Shown: positions 11,262 through 22,998, numbered from the stretch's first letter. The stretch is DNA of 64,000 bases from Hydrangea macrophylla (GCA_033977485.1 CM066994.1:50431155-50495154), one strand, 5' to 3'. Made by a program: numbers and translations. Notes: a model not told the origin generated them from the letters alone.

Positions 11262-12215
11262 ATACCACCTCGTGAATTTTCTTCTCTTTTCTTTGAAGGC
11301 ATGTTGGTTCTCCATCTTGTCAATTAAATCCAAGAAGGAGTTTTGAGCTAAGTTATTGACAGTGAGGAAAAAGTAAGGATCAGTGGATGGAGTAGGTGGT
11401 TTTGATGAACTCACTTGAAGATTTAGAGAGAGATTTGGATATTTTGGGACCCCTGATTTTTCTGCTTGATTCAAGGGAATTTGAGACTTGCCAGATTGCA
11501 AGTGTTGGACTAGATCAGACCAGTGGGAGCAATTTGGAGTAGCAGAGAGGGTGTGGATAGAACTAGAGATTGGAGAGCTCGTGTTGGAAGTAGAGATATC
11601 TAACAGACCTGGAGAATTTTGGTTGTTGTTGCTAGATTGCGCGTGCTGGACTAGATCAGACCAACAAGAATAAGAAGATGTTGTACAAATTTGAGTGACA
11701 GGAGGAATATGGGTAGGGCTAGGGATTTCAGAAGAGATTGGAGCAGTTGTGATGGGAGAAATGAGATTGGAGTATTTTTGAAGAATTTCTATGTTGCAAT
11801 CCTGGTCTTCCATGGCGTACTTGAGCCAAGGATCCAGATCAGGCTCTTTGGATTGTTTGGGTGATTCTTCTTTTGATTGAGCTGGAAGTTGTGAAACCTG
11901 TTCCTTCAGTTCTCGAACTTGTTGTTCAAGGAGAAAGATGTAAGAAACACATCCCAAGATGGGCTCCTGAAGCCTAGCTATGGCTTCATATACAAGGGAG
12001 TTGATAGTTCGTTGGTGATCTGCCTTGGATACATTTTGAATAAGGCGTAAAAAGTTCCTGTATCCAAAAAATCTGTGAATTGCCCCATAATCCTTGTTAC
12101 TTCCTGCGTACCGAAAGTAGGGAGCCAAGGGATAATCAGTTCGGCACTATCTTCTATTATATATACATGCACCACAACGATCATATGTTAGGTCCATAAC
12201 TCTCTTCACACCCAT
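11253..12215 (-). pseudogene. LBD (LATERAL ORGAN BOUNDARIES DOMAIN) gene copy carried in an LTR element
   Basis: LBD proteins are plant-specific DNA-binding transcription factors. The minus-strand frame from ATG 12215 to TAG 11253 is 320 sense codons with one in-frame TAG (12147-12149, codon 23). The zinc-finger-like C-block is recognisable: Cys14-x2-Cys17-x6-Cys24, then PLAPYF. The fourth Cys of the expected C-x2-C-x6-C-x3-C is Tyr28. The stop sits where families often have Lys after Arg-Arg, so an AAG to TAG change is likely. The GAS-like block (FFGYRNFLRLIQ) and the C-terminal helix (YEAIARLQEPILGC, then LLEQQVRELKEQ) follow without interruption. The tail is Ser/Pro-rich with two SDLVQH repeats. 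No intron is seen. From TTG 12128 the frame is open for 291 codons, so decay of the body is limited. It is sense to the element and lies behind a CT-rich leader. The LBD subgroup is uncertain. Confidence 0.82.
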
Positions 12216-12339
12216 TTTTTTGTTATGATTCTCTGTTTCCTCTTCTTCATCTCTATGAGAAGCTCCTGTACAGGGCTTGTTTTAGCTTCCTCTTATTCAG
12301 ATTAGAGTTTTTTTTTCTGGTTTTCCCAAGAAGAGGGAT

Positions 12340-12808
12340 GAGTTTCTATAGAGAGATGGAAGGAGGAGGAGAAGAAGAAAAAAGAGAAGAGAAGAGTAAG
12401 ACAGATAGAGGTTCGTCAAAGAGAGAGGGAGAATGTGTGAGAAGGACAGAGAAGGAGGGGGATATGGGGGGTTTTTAAAATGAGGGGAAGAGAGAGGTCA
12501 TTGAGAGTGATAGAAAGAGAGAAATGGATAGGGCGTTGAGAGAGAGAGAGAGAGAGTCTGTGAGAGCGACAGAAAGAGAGGAAGCATGTGAGAAAAAGAA
12601 AGAGAGAGTGGAGAGAGAGAGAGAGGGGGGGTGTCCATGAGAGTGACAGAGAGAGAGTGTGTGTCGGTGAGAGAGACAGAAAGAGAGGGAGTAGGTGGGA
12701 AAACAAAGAAAGAGAAAGAGAGAGGGTCCATGAGAGTGACGGAGAGAGGGACCAGGTAGGAAAGAAAAAAAGAAAGAGGGAGAGAGAGAGAGGGGGCCAG
12801 TGAGACTG

Positions 12809-12855
<47 letters not shown>

Positions 12856-12860
12856 ACGTG
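12340..12860. repeat. GA/CT microsatellite-rich leader
   Basis: Long GA dinucleotide tracts (notably 12539-12556, 12613-12627 and 12812-12854) alternate with imperfect units 'GTGAGAGYGACAGAAAGAGAG'. On the minus strand this is a CT-rich stretch upstream of the LBD start, like a plant 5'UTR. The long Leu/Ser-rich open frames here are microsatellite translations. Confidence 0.7.
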
Positions 12861-13430
12861 GAGAGAGTGGGAGCACGTACAGAGAGTGACATCACTCGAT
12901 ATTGATGCACACATAGAGAGTGAGAGCATGTGGAGAAAGTGATGTAACAACATTGATGCATGTGTAAAGAGTGAGAGCATGTGGAGAGGCTGATGTCTAA
13001 TGGAAACTTAAATCAGGCATGGTCCCCAAACCTTCAAACCTCCAGCGCCGAAGCACTTTCTCAGGTTGGTGGCTCGAGCGGAGGAATTTTCGGTGCTGGT
13101 ACCGGCGGTACTACCGCAACGGCCATGCCACTTACTAATCCTACTATCTAATCTTAAAGGTTTCCTCTTATGGAAGGGTTATGTTATGCTTGCATGCCAG
13201 TGTGTAGTGTGCATGATAGTGAAAGATCTTGGCATTGGCTTTTGCAATTTTGGCATTGGCCTTACAATGTTGGCATTGGCCTTGCAATTTATTTCAGCCT
13301 GAGTCGCGAACACCTGTACAAAGGAATATGAATTTACAAAGAAAAGGTAAAATAAAAAAAATGTTAGTACAAATGAAATGCCCCATTGTAACAAAAATCA
13401 CTAAAGTGATGACCTGAGTCTTCTTAAGTT
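12861..13430. other. Leader between primer site and LBD copy
   Basis: The segment contains three short units 'TTGGCATTGGCYTTRCAAT' (13230-13293). A GC-richer piece at 12995-13150 is open on the plus strand in one frame, giving a Gly/Thr-rich peptide (GGSSGGIFGAGTGGTTATA) that ends in TAA near 13150. It resembles low-complexity tails of several plant secreted proteins, but I cannot assign it. Confidence 0.35.
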
Positions 13431-13448
13431 TCCCCAGTAGTGTCGCCA
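13431..13448 (-). promoter_or_regulatory. Primer-binding site of the 13.4-kb element
   Basis: The plus strand reads TCCCCAGTAGTGTCGCCA, ending in CCA like a mature tRNA, two bases from the 5' LTR. The complement (TGGCGACACTACTGGGGA) is the primer site. Its form resembles the tRNA-Arg-type sites I associate with Tat/Ogre elements; the exact tRNA match was not checked. Confidence 0.65.
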
Positions 13449-13450
13449 GC

Positions 13451-15879
13451 TGTCGCGCCCGCGTGTTCGGCATAGCCAGGCTGTCGTGTTGTGGGCCTGG
13501 CTTTTTTTTTAAAGTGGGTGAATTGCGACTTGATTTTTATTGGGAGTGGTAAAAAGAGTATTGTAGGGCCTATTTAAATGTTCAGAGTCGCCACCTAACA
13601 TTTTGGGTGTTAGGACCCCTGCAAACACAATTAAAGTAATTCATCTTTGACTTTTTAAAAAAACAATTTTGAGAAAAGTGGGCCCTTTAAAAGTGTGACT
13701 CTTGATAGTCATGCAAAAACCAGAGATCTTTTAAAATATGGGGTCGGGGACTCGATTATGTCGAGGGAAGGTGTTAGGCACCCTCGAACATCCATGCAAA
13801 GCACGGTTGCCAATTCTAGTGATTTTCATGATAATGGGGCATAAATAAAAGAAATAATGTGTGAGAATGTACAAGTATTGGAAAAATAATATGTGGTTAT
13901 GGCCGTACCCAAGTGAAGGGTTGCATACGTATCTCAAGTCGAGAATCAGGTCGTACGTAGTTCTGTGCTTTGTACATGTATGAGTGTGTGTGTGTGTGCA
14001 CGTGTTTTGAAAAAGGTTGGTCGATGTAGACCGTGTGAGTGTGAAGTAGTGTTTCAAGTAAAAGTTGGTGTAGCTAGGAACTTTAACATGTACGGTGTAG
14101 TCCAAGACTTTGACCTTTGAAAGAGTGAGTTTTGAAAAAAGTGATTTGAGTGAAAAAAAAATGGTATAACTAGGAATTTTGAAAAGTGATTGTGATTGAA
14201 ACAAGCTTGTGCAAGTGAGTGGAGAATAAAGTGTTTTTTTTTTTGTATTTTTCATTTTTCTCTTCTTTTATTCCTATGCCGGAGGTAAGGGTCGGTGCCC
14301 AAAAGAAAGAAAAGAAATTTTTTTTTTTTTGCATTTTTATTTTTTATGCCGAAAGTAAGGGTCGGTGCCCAAAAGAAAGAAAATAGATTTTTTTTGTATT
14401 TTTATTTTTTTTATGCCAGAAGTAAGGGTCGGTGCCCAAAACAAAGAAAATATAAATATTTTTTTATTTTATTTTTTATGCCGTAAGTAAGGGTCGGTGT
14501 CCAAAAGAAAGAAAAGAGATTTTTTTTGTATTTTTATTTTTTGAACCGGAAGTAAGGGTCGGTGCCCAAAAGATAGAAAATGCTCGAATTTCCTTTTATC
14601 AAAGTCATTGATCAACTTGATAAGTTAGGCATATTCGGTTTTAATAAAAGTGGAAAGATGCTCAAATTTCCATTTTATCAAAGTTATTGAGCAACTTGAT
14701 AAACGTGAATATTTGGTGAAAGAAAAAGATTTTTTTTGTTTTTTATTTTTTTATTCTTTTTTTTTTCCTAATATATTGGACTTTATTCATTTGAAAAAGA
14801 TCAAACCCCAAATGAAAGAGATAAAAGAAAAGTTTACAAAAATTCATGTCAAAGTGCAGTTTTCTCATAGCTTTGAGAGAAGTCTCCCAAAAATGGAACG
14901 GGGGGGTTCCGGTGTTTCTAATTTTTTGAAATTTTGAGAGAAAGTTCTCAAATGAGTCTAGTTTCCATGGTAGAAAACCATTTTGCAATATCTTTTGGGG
15001 ATTGGGAGAAATTGAGTTTAGAAGCACCCTTACTCAGAAATAGGGACTGCACTGTCGACTGAAATTGGACGATTTTTTACAAATATTAAACTGATACAAA
15101 AAATCAAAAAAATCATAGATGAAGTTAAGAGGCTATAGTTAATGGACAAAAAAAATGGAGTGAAGAAAAAATCTTGAAGTAGTCCAAACAGTGAACGTGA
15201 TATGGTGTCACTGCTATGATGTTTCTGGCAGATTGTATGCCTTGTGTGTTTGAGCTTTGAAAATGGGTCATATGATTTTTTAAAATTATGAGAAAAATCA
15301 TAGACTAATATCATTGAGTTAAGAACACTCTCCAATTGGTTTCATTTGATTTGAATCAAAAATGAATTCGTGGTGATACCTTGATTATCATCACAGCAGT
15401 GAACTTTGGCAAAATGGACTTGGTTCTTCAATGGTGATTGAATTTGATAAGAGAGATGAGAAGGAGGTGAGGGAGTGGGGTTATCCCTCTCTTTGTGCAG
15501 ATGGGAATGTGGTGTATATATTGAAAAGAAGAGAAGAGGGGGAGGAATAAAGAAATAAAAAGAAAGGAGAGTGGGAGACAAAGAAGTGAGTGATAGGAAA
15601 AATAAAGGGAAAGTAATATGAAGATGGGATCCCAACATTGTGTTGGGTGTTTTTTTTATCTTGTTTGTTTTTCACTTTTGGTAAATCCACCGAAAGTTTT
15701 TCTCAAAATTTTGTGGAGCAAAAATCATGTGTGGTCGGGTGCATGCGAGATTGTTGACCTTTTGACCCCATAGCTTTAATTGGCAATATCTTTTCCATCA
15801 GAAAAAAAAATGACAGGCTGGTGTCAATGAGCACTTTATTTTTTAAATGATTGGGTTGGGCGAAAATGGGGTGTCTACA
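13451..15879 (-). repeat. 5' LTR of the 13.4-kb element, with a TATA-like site
   Basis: Pairs with 2505-4887. On the minus strand it starts TGTAGACACCCC and ends GGGCGCGACA. A TATATA element (15515-15520) lies about 360 bases in from the LTR start, followed by a CT-rich stretch, a plausible promoter and leader for minus-strand transcripts. It also contains a 'GGTGTTAGGCACCCTCGAAC' block (13769) that I associate with Tat/Ogre LTRs. Confidence 0.85.
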
Positions 15880-16658
15880 CCCAGGACTCCTTTATTCATT
15901 TATTTTCTTCCTCCAAGTCTATTTAGATGTACCCGAAGTGAGAGTATGGGTTTGGTGGCTGCCAGAAAGTCGGTTATCTGAATTGACACTTAAAACCTCA
16001 AATTTGGGTGTTTTGGGGTGTTTTCGATGTTTTAAGCTTGGAATCCACCTCAGAAGTCCGCTATTCGTTCTGTTTCTTCCTACAAGTTTATTTACTAGTT
16101 CCCGATCTAGGAGTGTGAGATTGGTGGCAACCGGATAGTCGGTTGTCCTAGTTGGGTTTGTCGACTTTTTAAGCTTTGGAATCCACCCTGAGAGTTCGTT
16201 ATTTGTTCCATTACTTGCTAAAACTCTATTTAATCATACCCGAGATAAGAGTATGGGTTTGGTGGCATTCAAACAGTCGGTTGTCCCAGGTGTCCCTTAA
16301 AACCTCAATTTTGGGTGTTTTAGGGTGTTTTTCGACGCTTAAGCTACGGATTCTACCTCTGGAGTTCATTATTTGTTTGATTTCTTCCTAAAAGTCTATT
16401 TAATTGTAATCGAGTTGGGAGTGTGGGTTTGGTGGTAGCTGAATAGTCAGTTATCCAATTTGACCTTTCAAACCTCAATTTTAGGTGTTTCGGGTATTTT
16501 TTCGACGTTTTAATCTAGGAATCCACCCTGGAAGTCCGTTATTCATTCTGTTTTTTCCTACAAGTTTATTTAGTTGTACCCAATGTGAGAGTATGAGTTT
16601 CGTGGTAGCCGAATAGTTTGTTGTCCGAGTGTTGACCCTTAAAATCTCAATTTTGGGT

Positions 16659-16689
<31 letters not shown>

Positions 16690-16890
16690 GTGTTTTCTAA
16701 CGTTTTAATTTACGGAATCCACCCCAGGAGTCTGTTATTCTTCGAATTCTTGCTCCCACTCTATGTAGTCATACTCGAGATAAAAGTATTGGTTGGGTGG
16801 CATCCAAATAGTCAGTTGTCCCTTAAAACCTCGATGTTGAGTGTTTTGGGGTGTTTTTCGACGTTTAAAGCTATGGAATCTACCTCGGCG
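15880..16890 (+). repeat. Satellite/tandem repeat, right piece (about 6 units of 165-170 bp)
   Basis: GGAATCCACC-type starts occur at about 16041, 16179, 16348, 16519, 16715 and 16876, with spacings of 138, 169, 171, 196 and 161. The 196-bp unit contains a poly-T expansion (16661-16689). The array begins with CCCAG, the right target duplication of the LTR element, so the element landed inside the array. Confidence 0.78.
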
Positions 16891-17000
16891 ATAGAGATCG
16901 AGGGTATATTTATAATTTTAATTCATGGAGATGATAGTTTTGAGAAGTCTAGGAGATGTGCCAAAATGAAGATTTTAGAATTTGTGTATTTTTGTCTTTA

Positions 17001-17043
17001 GAATATTCTAGAATTTAGGTTTATAATTAGGAATATTCTAGAA
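17001..17043. promoter_or_regulatory. Two perfect heat-shock-element-like sites
   Basis: GAATATTCTAGAA occurs at 17001-17013 and 17031-17043. Each fits GAAnnTTCnnGAA, the trimeric binding site of heat-shock factors, and the two are 30 bp apart. No gene start follows directly; satellite-like sequence resumes at about 17095. Function is only inferred from the motif. Confidence 0.4.
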
Positions 17044-17299
17044 AAGTCTTGGTCAAGGTTTTGTGTCTTCGCTTCTTGAAACATCTTTTGGAATCTTAAA
17101 ACCTCGATGTTGGGTGTTTTACTCAAAAGTAAAGGGGTTTCCAAAGTGACCCAATTTGACACTATTTTTGTCAAAATTATTCATATTAAACATTTAATTC
17201 TCAGATTTATATCATCAACCATCTTCATAGAGAAAGAAAAGAAAAAACTTGCAGTTAGAAAAACTAAGTACTTGCAGTGACTTAAACAACCACGCCTTC

Positions 17300-17792
17300 C
17301 TCAAATCCACTATAACCAAATTTTTATAGCCAAAGAAGATGTGGCAAAAATAGCCTTTCGATGTCCGAGGGCAATTGGGACCTTCGAATGGGTGGTAATG
17401 TTATTTGGGTTAAAGAATGTTGGAACAACTTACCAACGTGCTATGAATGCCATATTTCATGACATGATTGGAAAGTGGATGGAAGTCTATATTGATAACA
17501 TGGTGGTGAAATCAACCTTTGATGACCATCTAAATTTTTTTACAAAAAGCTTTGAAAGGATGAGATGCTATCAGCTTAAAATGAATCCACTAAAACGTGC
17601 ATTTAGCGTCTCAGCTGGAAACTTCCTTGGATTTTTAGTACATCAAAAGGGGATTGAGGTTGATAAAATCAAAACCAGAGTCATCATGGAAGCCAATCCA
17701 CCAGCTAACAAGAAACAATTACAGAGGTTGCTTGGCCAAATTAACTTTTTACACCGATTCATCTCTAATTGTGCAGGGAAACTAAAGTTTTA
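17300..17792 (+). pseudogene. Reverse transcriptase fragment of a Tat-lineage Ty3/gypsy element
   Basis: The frame reads through typical RT blocks: YNQIFIAKEDVAKIAFRCP, FGLKNVGTTYQRAMNAIF, the catalytic box as YIDN (normally YIDD), then GNFLGFLVHQKGIEVDKIK and LLGQINFLHRFISN. It copies element RNA into DNA in an intact relative. The second catalytic Asp is Asn, so this copy would be inactive. The 5' side (gag, protease, early RT) is missing. The frame is cut at 17793 by an LTR element whose target duplication TTTTA lies at 17788-17792. Coding resumes at 36616. An open frame starts at 17341; similarity extends upstream to about 17300. Confidence 0.9.
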
Positions 17793-19869
17793 TGTCACGA
17801 CCCATCCAGCTACGGGCGGAGATAGGACACGTGGAACGCCACCAAGGCTCATCCAATTCGTTTAAAGATTATAGTAGCGGAAAAAGAACTTGAAAGAACC
17901 TTGAATATTTAAAACTTTTAGAAACGATACTCTCTGAGTTGTAAAATTTGTATAAAATTGAAAACGTAATTATACTTTGAAACGGGTGAATAAATGTTGA
18001 AAGGGGTCCAAAAGGTACCCTAAGAACTAATCAAAATATTGAAATTATTTCCGGAAGGGGTGGAAAAAGATTTCATGCAGGGGTCATTTCGACCGGTCGA
18101 ACGACCCCCTTCGATCGGTCGAATGACCCTTTAGCAGAATTCATTCTAACAGCAAAATTTTGCTAAAGCATCACCCAACCTTCACCCATTACAACACTTC
18201 AAACATTATACAATCCTTTCAACCATTACCAAAGTTATAAGGACAAGTATAACAACTTGCCTAAATTTGGAAAACGTTAACTAATTAAGTTAAGGGTCCG
18301 ATTGGATCAAATCTCGTAAGTGCTACAACAAATTCATAAAACATGTAATTCAACGTGTTAAACATCAAGACGCGAACTCAAGAGTTCTAAGTCGCTTCCA
18401 ACCAACTTAAAAAGGTTTTCAAAAGAATATTACATCAACTCAATAATAATCCAGAGCTTCTATGATTCGGTTACAAGATTCTATACCCCAACTCCTCCGA
18501 ATGATCCCAACGGCCTCATCCCTCGCATTCCATCTTTCCTTTCTTCATACCTGCAATGGAGTAAATCTCCATTGCTCAGCTATATGCTGAGTGCACAATT
18601 CTAAACATATTCTTATATGACAATTCATGCTTTAACATATCAAATCATAACAAAATGATCTCTAGGGAGAGTAGTACGCGTCCATCCGGTAATGAAACAA
18701 TGGAATTGATGTCATGGAGGGCCTTCTCCCTACCACTCATCCAGTGTCCTGGCTGGGCCTTCTCCCAAATCATGCACAGTAGCCGTCGCTACTATAATCC
18801 TCCAACATCGAGGAGCTTGCCCTCGGATGAATTTACACTAACCCCCTTTCAACCCACATAGACACATAGCATGCTCATCTGATCATATATACGTGCTTTT
18901 ATAGCAGTTTCACGTGCATAATTAACGGGCCTAATTAATACATGAATTTTGCCCGGATCCAAAATATCAACTCGATATTCAAAACATGTAAATTCCAGAT
19001 AATTCATAGGTATAGAATTCATACCTCGTGCAAACGTTCTGCAATTTTGAAGGATGAACTCAGGGACCAATTAAACGTCGGATCTCAAATTTCAAGCGAT
19101 TCCTATAAGTTTACACGCATTTTCCCCCCAAATTCCAACATTAGAATTTTATAAAAACTTATCCAAACGAGGCCTAACTGGTATCAAAAGGAAGCTCTTA
19201 CCTCAAGGAGCTCAAATATGAAATTTGGTTCAAAATAAACGGGCAGAAGTCCGTCGATTTGTCTCTTGAAGTTCTTCAAAAACTCCTAAGCCCCAAATTG
19301 ATTTTGAAGATTTTATGAAAATATCTTGGAGTCAACTATATATAGGGATATCTTTCTGAAATTACGTTTACCTCCCACCTCAAAACTTCTACTTAGTCCT
19401 CGAAACGTATGAGTTTTCGTCTAAAAATATCTTGGAGTCAACTATATTGCTTCATGAGTGAAAACTATAAATTATAAAAGTTTTCGTCTAAGTTCCGCTT
19501 GTTACCATAATTACGTTCCGAAAACTAATTTCGTAGAACTTCTAGATAACCTACCTTATATGCAATGTTTGCATTAATTATCTTTAATTCGTTCCAATAG
19601 ATCTCTAACAAGATCAAACTATCAGAAAAGTACACAAAACATGTATAATCACTATTCACGCATACCATATAATTCGAATAATATTTAATCTACATAAATG
19701 TCATTTAATCATGTTAAGTTCCTCATGAATTATCAAATTCTTGTGTCCTCGATTAACACCCACCGTTGACCCACGGTCAACATCATTCCAATTATCAATC
19801 AACATTAATAATTCTCAAAAATTCACTTATACATTTAAAAATAGTATGTTTTCCGGGACGGATGTGACA
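17793..19869 (-). repeat. 3' LTR of the 18.8-kb element
   Basis: Colinear with 34590-36615. It contains a TATA-like CTATATATAG (about 19336-19345) and a pair of 14-bp palindromes, TTCGACCGGTCGAA (18088-18101) and TTCGATCGGTCGAA (18110-18123). Confidence 0.88.
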
Positions 19870-19870
19870 A

Positions 19871-19881
19871 CTCTTCCCTCC
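19871..19881 (-). promoter_or_regulatory. Polypurine tract of the 18.8-kb element
   Basis: The plus strand CTCTTCCCTCC is GGAGGGAAGAG on the element strand, one base from the 3' LTR, the usual place for plus-strand priming. Confidence 0.7.
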
Positions 19882-22800
19882 AAAAAGGAAGTTTGTCCCC
19901 AAACTTATACCATCTCATCGACTCACAAAGACTTTCTCATAAGCACTTCCAACGTTGGTTTCATCACAAACCACCCATCTCTACTGAGATATCACAAGTT
20001 CACGAGGAAAATAAATCCTCAAGCTCTGAAAGGAAACAAAATCCTCAGGATTCCCGTCTCAATCCAATTAAAGATTCAAACCAAATCCTAACAACACCTC
20101 GAAGCATCTCGATAAATAAGAACATCCATACCTGAGTAGAACACATCGACCCCCATATACTTTCATTGTACTTGCCATATATCTTTTCTGAAACTCAAAA
20201 GTGTCATCACAATACCCCAAAATAAGGGAAATAACTCATCTCACTTTCACCCATCTTTCTTTTCAACTCAAAAGTCGTTTCCAACACGTCTCAACTGGTT
20301 AACAACCATATATGATTCTTCATCTCGAAGTGAACCAAAACTGAGTACTAGCATCCATACATACTATGCTAATAAACCAATGCCTCAAACAACTATTTCA
20401 TATAGCATAGAATCAATCTCTTATCATGTTACTCACAAAATACTTGTAGAGCGACAACACGTTTCAACATCTCACCTTCTTTATAAAATTTCAATTTTTA
20501 TCTTTCCTAAGAAATTCATATAGAATGGCAACATCAATTCAAATGACCATCACTTAGTCGGTTGTTCGTCGCACTAATACTATCTATGCTTTTAATAATT
20601 CTTATCATTCTATTTCGGCTTAACCAACCTCATTTTTTTTTTTTTACTTCCAATCATACATGCCTTGTAAGATACTATTCAGATGCTCACTTGGCAATTA
20701 TGTATCATTCTACTTCTTCGAGCCCCTAATGTCCCGAATCATTCTCAGTGAGGTTAATCGCACTTGTCATTTATCGATCAAACTTTGTTCTTGAACTACC
20801 GTTGATTAACGTAGAAGATTTTACTTTACACTTTTGATTTAAACTTTTAACAAAATCAATATGCATATTCTCCCTTTTTTGTTTTTAAAACAAATTATCT
20901 TTAAAATTTCGCATAACACTTTTAACTCTTTCACAACATAATTACTTCAATATCCTTCGTAACAAATAACATTGTCAAATCAATATTGACTTAGTCAATC
21001 AAACAGGTATCACATAACTCATCAAAACATATTCACATGCTTAGCATATACCTCGTTTCTGTCTCAAACCTTTGACCATTCACAATCCATTCTACTAACA
21101 TAGTGTACACTTCCCCTGAATCAATTACTTTTCTGTCGAAGATCTCAACTGTAATGTAATCCATTCTCATCTCATATCCTACTCGTCTACGATCCTTTTG
21201 TTTATCAGTCTAGGTAGGTCCACTACCCTTTTACGTAGTTATACGACTCCATAAGTCTCTGGTGTTTCCCTCTCACCTTTACACAAGCCCATACCAATCA
21301 TATTCCTGTATCTCAACTCTTACTGAGTTCCTGACAACCTTTTACACTAAGCACATATTCCTCATATAACATCACAAGTCATCCTAACTTATCTCAAAAT
21401 TCAGATTCTCTAATCATTTATCTTTGCTATTTGGATCTTAAATTCACTATTCCCGAAGAACCTATTGTTCAAGTATTCATACTATTCCCGTAACCATCTG
21501 AAGACAATCCAGTAATAATATCTTCCCACAGAGTGTTATAGTCTTACTGTGTTAGACAAATTCCTTATCGACTTCCAATTCACATATTTTGCGCTCCAAG
21601 CACTAAGCATACCATATCATTCTATGATATGTGACTTCCAAAATCTAGTTGATACCTTATCCTAAGTATTAAATGCCACTTTTCTTACTCAAACAAAAGT
21701 TTTATTTTAAAACATTTCAAACACTTTAAACTTGGGGTGAAATCCAACATTCTCAAAACTCTCCAACATCCTTGGAATCCAGGACAACTGAGTTAGCATT
21801 CCATTGCATTCACCATTATCCTCTAACAATTTTATATTAATTCCTACTATCATATCCGATAATGTACTCAATATACTACAAAGTTTTCATCTCACTCTTA
21901 CCGTTCCTGTTCACGTATCCATCAAAGCTTCTTCTTCCAAATTTATATTTTTACCCTTCTAACTTGACTTACCCAAAATCTTTTACTTTTTTTATCCATT
22001 TCCACAACCATTCTTGTTTAGTATTGTAAAACTTATCTTACACCAACTTCTCATTGACAACAACTTGTTTCAAACACTCAACGATGTTTTAAAAGCATTA
22101 AAAGACTTCCAATTTAGTTAAAATACATCAATTAGTAATGAAGGCATGGATTAGACATCTTAACAGAACTTTTCTGTGACAAAACAACCCAAGGGAAAAA
22201 TGGTTATTTAAAAAATATGATTAAATTTTACATAAAAAATAGCTCTTTGAGTCTCTATTTTACATCATCTAATACATATGCTTAGTGCATTAGATGGAGA
22301 CATGAGACAAGGTAATCACTACTAGTATTTTGTGGCATGTTACGTGATCATCTACTTTCCTCATAAAAAGTACCACTTAAAACTGAAATCTTGGGATGAA
22401 GGAAGGGGATAAATAATTGTATATGATTAATTTCTTCCATCATCTACTTTCCTTAATGGATGTTGATTCCTTAACTCCAATGCTAGTGCTATTGATCATC
22501 TGCACATTCTATGATTACATTCAGCCAATTATATATTGTGGAAAAAAAATGTGAAAAAAAAAATGTGGCAAATTAGCACATGTAACAAACTATCTAAACA
22601 CCTTTGACTGATAGCATTGAACTTTCACAACCATGAAATTTTAATTTCTTTTCCTACCTTTTTTGAGTACCTGAGAGTATGGATGAGTCGAGTACTGATA
22701 CACAGTTCCCTTGATCTGAGAGGAAGTTCTGCAATTCAACAATGAGACAATAACTAAACGTCAAAACCCAAATAAGGAAAACAATGGTGTCACTTCTCGA

Positions 22801-22990
22801 AAATAAATTTTTTATCACACTGACCCCTTTGCGTCCTCTCTCCAATCACAACCACTTTTCAATCACTTCCTACCGACTTAGAATTATAAATGCCAAACCT
22901 GCATTATCAAAAACAAAAAAAAATAGACACTAACTGTTCTTTGTAAAATAATTGTGAAATGATTTTTATGGAACCTGAAACTAAATTTTC
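19882..22990. other. Interior of the 18.8-kb element, non-coding
   Basis: AT-rich sequence with stops in all frames; the longest frames (19741-20135) have no motif. It may be a decayed pol region or spacer of a non-autonomous element. The part from about 22150 on differs in texture and may be a further old insertion whose limits I cannot place. Confidence 0.45.
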
Positions 22991-22998
22991 AACCCAAT

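Larger units (their letters stand above)
2505..15879 (-). mobile_element. Non-autonomous LTR retrotransposon (LARD-like, Tat/Ogre-type LTRs), 13.4 kb
   Basis: Two long direct repeats (2505-4887 and 13451-15879) bound the element. A 5-bp target duplication CCCAG (2500-2504 and 15880-15884) flanks it. The plus strand shows TCCCCAGTAGTGTCGCCA two bases before the right LTR, the form of a tRNA 3' end. Its complement is a primer-binding site, so the element runs on the minus strand, with the right repeat as 5' LTR. A purine-rich tract on the minus strand abuts the left (3') LTR. The 8.5-kb interior has no gag, protease, RT or integrase. It is made of tandem arrays, CT-rich blocks, an LBD gene copy and a small ORF. 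Movement would need proteins from an autonomous relative. LTR termini (minus-strand TGTAGACACCCC start) resemble those of the solo LTR at 38895-42156. Confidence 0.88.

Noticed and set aside
12416..12980. Leu/Ser-rich frames up to 181 codons
   Set aside because: Direct translation of a CT/GA microsatellite in several frames.
17793..19869. This LTR as a 5' LTR on the plus strand
   Set aside because: The primer site lies beside the right LTR and the polypurine tract beside the left one, so the element runs on the minus strand.
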